Source: Methylovulum sp.
Lineage (GTDB): Bacteria > Pseudomonadota > Gammaproteobacteria > Methylococcales > Methylomonadaceae
Direction: 5' to 3'
Assembly: GCA_016919605.1 (NCBI GenBank)
Contig: JACXTQ010000004.1
Span: 1 to 7,020, forward strand
DNA: 7,020 bases
Position 1 is the stretch's first letter; the number at the start of each line of letters is the position of its first letter. The position numbers and the translations under genes were made by a program. Shown here in pieces: positions 4,402-7,020 of the stretch. The notes beneath the pieces are model-generated. The model ran no database searches and had not been told where the DNA came from. It was given only the letters and a program-made list of their open reading frames with translations.

Positions 4402-7020
4402 AAAAACTGGAAAGAAACAATCGAACACAAACTCAAACTACAAAAAAATTATATCGCCACCTTAAATATTGAAAAAGAAACCGTAAATTATTCTGAAAAA
4501 ATAAAACATAACAGAGCCTTAAAATCCCTTACTGGTGATGAAGAAGTGGTGAGGGCTTTTCTTATTGACCGATTAGTTAATGAACTCCATTACAAACCGG
4601 AAAATCTGGAAACAGAAAAGGAATACACCATAAAAGGAGGCCATAGCAAAATTAATCCTAGGATTGATGTGCTTGTTAAAGATGAAAAAGGCAACCCTTT
4701 CTTTTTTATTGAAGTTAAAGCCCCTAACAAATTTGAAGCGGATAAAACCGAAATCGAAGGGCAGCTTTTTGCCTTGGCTCAAACCGAAGAGCGTGATTTT
4801 AAAACCAAAGTGCGTTATTTGGTTTATTACACCGCCGAAATGCCAGGGGATGAGGCAATTGACAGAGCGATCATTATCGACTTTGACAAATACAAAACCT
4901 ACGCCGATTGGGAAAATGACGGTTTTATTTCCATTGGCACGGAGCTAACCGCTGGTTACGGAGAACCCAAAAAACAGCCGTTAATCAAAGGCCATGAAAA
5001 GTACGATTTAAGAGTACGCATAAACCGTGAAGAAATAGCGGGATTGGGGCGAAATTTACACAATGTGCTTTGGGGTGGCGGTGGTACGAATGACAGTGAA
5101 ATTTTCTATTCATTGGTCAATATCATTCTTGCCAAAATACAAGACGAATACGAAAAAGAAGAGGGTCAAGAATACGATTTTCAAGTTTATCAATACGGTC
5201 ACAATGTTGAAAGCCAGAATACAATTTATGACCGTATCAACTTGCTTTATAAGCGAGCACTGAAACAACAGCTTAATATTAACGAACAGCAAAAGATTGA
5301 TGACGACAGTGTTATCAACCGTAATAAATTTCCACTTAACAAACTGGCTTACACCATACAGGAATTAGAAAACTTTTCCTTCCTTGAAGGCCGCAGTTCG
5401 CTAGACGGCAAAGACATTTTGGGCGATTTCTTTGAAAGCATTACCCGTGATGGTTTCAAACAGAATAAAGGCCAATTTTTTACCCCGACACCGATTGTAA
5501 ATTTTTTACTTTACGCCTTACAACTTGATAAGTTGGCAATTAATCGTCTCAACAATGACAAGGAATTACCGCTAATCATTGATCCATCGGCGGGTAGCGG
5601 TACTTATCTAGTTGAAGCCATGAAACTGATTACCAAAGAAGTAAAGTACAAACAGCGACATAAACTAAAAACCAGCAGAGATGTAAAAGACCGTTTCGAA
5701 GAATTGTTTATGCCTGACCGAAAAGAAAATAAATGGGCAAGGAAATATCTATACGGCTCAGAAATCAACTTTGATTTAGGAACTGCCTCAAAAGTAAATA
5801 TGATTTTGCATGGTGATGGTTCAACTAATATTTTTGTTAAAGACGGATTGTTGCCTTTCCGTTTTTATGTCAAAGAAACATCGCCAAATTATTTAGAAAC
5901 AGCTAACGTAGAAACGCTTTATAACGATAAGGAAGTCAACGGCAAATTTGATATTGCCGTTAGCAACCCGCCGTTTAGCGTTGATCTGGACACCCAAACC
6001 CAACGGGAAGTAAAAAATGCCTTCCTTTTTGGCGACAAAAAGAACTCTGAAAATCTGTTTATTGAACGTTACTACCAACTACTAAAAGAAGGTGGACGTT
6101 TAGGCGTAGTTTTGCCGGAAAGCGTTTTCGATACCACAGAAAATAAATACATCCGCTTGTTTCTTTTTAAATATTTCCATATAAAAGCTGTGGTAAGCCT
6201 ACCGCAAATTACCTTCGAGCCGTTCACCTCAACCAAAACCAGCTTATTGTTTGCCCAAAAGAAAACCAAGGCTCAAGTCGAAAAATGGAATGAACTTTGG
6301 CACACCTACGGGAAAGAATGGGCAAATCTCAAAACCCGTGTCGTTAGATATTATGATTACTTTGTTAATGGAGTGCCTTTAAATAAAAAACTGGTGTGGG
6401 TAAAAGAGTTAAGTAAGTCAAGTTTAAAGACGCTAATAGAATTGGCTGATAAGGAAGCTGTCGATAGCATAACCAGAGAAGACGTTGAGCACATCCAAAA
6501 AAATATCAAACGTTTTTTGAAAGATTACATCACACCCGAAGATAACGAACTTGACACAAAAGAACTATTAAGCAAATACGGTGATGAAATTTCAAAACTT
6601 TCAAAATACGAAAATGAAACTACCGTTTTTGGGTTTTACAATGCGTGGTGGGTGTTTGGCGAAGTGGCAAAAACCAGCGAAATAGACTACTCGATTTTTA
6701 TGGCAGAAGCCGAAAACGTAGGCTACAAACGCACTAAACGCGGCGAAAACCCAATGCCCAACGATCTTTACGATCTTGAATACGCTCCTGCCAAACTCGA
6801 TTGCAAATATGTGATAGCCCAATACGACCACAACATCAAGCATTTTGAAGACAAGCAAGCTGATGCCGAAAAAGAAAAAATCGTATTGGAAGAGAAAAAT
6901 GGAATTAAGGAAAACACGGCTACGCAAAAGAAAATCGAGAAACTGATTGATGACATCGAAAGCTATGCTGAAAAAATAGCATCGTTAAAAACCGAGAAAA
7001 TCGCAGTGGAAGCAATTTTG
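4399..7020 (+). CDS. Fused PD-(D/E)XK nuclease / N6-adenine DNA methyltransferase, R-M subunit (3' end cut by window)
   Basis: The frame is open for 874 codons to the right edge. Residues about 40-150 form an HsdR-N-type nuclease: D90 in PRIDVLV, E105 and K107 in FFFIEVKAP (the PD-(D/E)XK triad), then a conserved-looking GQLFALAQ helix (121-128). Residues about 210-330 fit an HsdM-like helical N-domain. The gamma-type methyltransferase follows: motif X GQFFTPTPIV (358-367), AdoMet motif I DPSAGSGTYL (395-404), acidic motif II E455, catalytic motif IV NPPF (523-526), then GGRLGVVLPESVF (565-577) and LPQITFEPF (601-609). Residues about 811-874 are charged heptad-like sequence, a probable coiled coil. 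The enzyme would methylate adenine and cut DNA at its sites. No helicase motor is seen, unlike HsdR. The combination matches BcgI-like Type IIB/IIG subunits or N-6 methylases with an HsdR-N domain; both usually need an S-type partner. Its AT-rich composition suggests horizontal acquisition. Confidence 0.92.
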   Translation, partial: MKNWKETIEHKLKLQKNYIATLNIEKETVNYSEKIKHNRALKSLTGDEEVVRAFLIDRLVNELHYKPENLETEKEYTIKGGHSKINPRIDVLVKDEKGNPFFFIEVKAPNKFEADKTEIEGQLFALAQTEERDFKTKVRYLVYYTAEMPGDEAIDRAIIIDFDKYKTYADWENDGFISIGTELTAGYGEPKKQPLIKGHEKYDLRVRINREEIAGLGRNLHNVLWGGGGTNDSEIFYSLVNIILAKIQDEYEKEEGQEYDFQVYQYGHNVESQNTIYDRINLLYKRALKQQLNINEQQKIDDDSVINRNKFPLNKLAYTIQELENFSFLEGRSSLDGKDILGDFFESITRDGFKQNKGQFFTPTPIVNFLLYALQLDKLAINRLNNDKELPLIIDPSAGSGTYLVEAMKLITKEVKYKQRHKLKTSRDVKDRFEELFMPDRKENKWARKYLYGSEINFDLGTASKVNMILHGDGSTNIFVKDGLLPFRFYVKETSPNYLETANVETLYNDKEVNGKFDIAVSNPPFSVDLDTQTQREVKNAFLFGDKKNSENLFIERYYQLLKEGGRLGVVLPESVFDTTENKYIRLFLFKYFHIKAVVSLPQITFEPFTSTKTSLLFAQKKTKAQVEKWNELWHTYGKEWANLKTRVVRYYDYFVNGVPLNKKLVWVKELSKSSLKTLIELADKEAVDSITREDVEHIQKNIKRFLKDYITPEDNELDTKELLSKYGDEISKLSKYENETTVFGFYNAWWVFGEVAKTSEIDYSIFMAEAENVGYKRTKRGENPMPNDLYDLEYAPAKLDCKYVIAQYDHNIKHFEDKQADAEKEKIVLEEKNGIKENTATQKKIEKLIDDIESYAEKIASLKTEKIAVEAIL
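6829..7020 (+). other. Probable coiled-coil segment at the visible C-terminus of the R-M protein
   Basis: Residues about 811-874 are rich in Lys, Glu and Asp with regularly spaced Leu, Ile and Val and no proline, for example KEKIVLEEKNG and KIEKLIDDIESYAEKIASLK. In HsdM- and BcgI-type proteins the C-terminal helices contact the long helices of the specificity subunit, so this stretch is a candidate docking surface. The call rests on composition and spacing read by eye; no coiled-coil program was run. Confidence 0.55.

Noticed and set aside
6601..6927. 108-codon minus-strand frame rich in Phe, Val and Ile that looks membrane-like
   Set aside because: It is antisense to the Lys/Glu-rich part of the R-M gene; AAA and GAA codons read backward give Phe-rich hydrophobic sequence. 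It is a shadow.
4399..7020. Calling the R-M protein a plain HsdM
   Set aside because: The intact D90...E105-x-K107 nuclease motif at the N-terminus is absent from standard HsdM subunits.

Overview
The window shows a GC-moderate, probably gammaproteobacterial chromosome segment (Gram-negative style Shine-Dalgarno sites; hand estimate about 55-60% GC in the left half) that changes abruptly to an AT-rich accessory region (about 40% GC or lower, by eye) in the right third. The host assignment is an inference from gene content and base composition; no marker gene is present to name a genus.

Left half (1-3765): two minus-strand genes, a DUF2817/M14-like zinc carboxypeptidase or deacylase (1039-2130) and a GNAT acetyltransferase fused to a C39-like cysteine peptidase (1-1042, runs off the left edge), overlap by ATGA and almost certainly form one operon. 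Divergently, across a 162-bp promoter region, lies a plus-strand RimK-like ATP-grasp ligase with an N-terminal RLAN-type extension (2293-3765). The three catalytic types (ATP-dependent peptide-bond ligase, metallopeptidase, acetyltransferase/cysteine peptidase) fit a system that builds, caps and trims a peptide or a peptide tag. The substrate is unknown.

Middle (3766-4398): a 633-bp AT-rich stretch without a clear large gene. It holds a possible 25-codon hydrophobic mini-gene on the minus strand (3878-3955) and, at 4159-4217, a second diverged copy of the last codons of the ATP-grasp gene. Most differences in that copy are synonymous, so it looks like the displaced 3' end of a homologous gene: a recombination or site-specific integration scar marking the edge of acquired DNA. 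Small inverted repeats and a candidate promoter precede the next gene.

Right part (4399-7020): one uninterrupted plus-strand reading frame of at least 874 codons that starts at a TTG and runs off the right edge. It fuses an N-terminal PD-(D/E)XK nuclease domain of the HsdR-N type to an N6-adenine DNA methyltransferase of the HsdM type and ends, within the window, in a coiled-coil stretch. This is the restriction-modification subunit of a Type IIG/BcgI-like or Type I-like defence system. A specificity (HsdS-like) gene would be expected just beyond the window.
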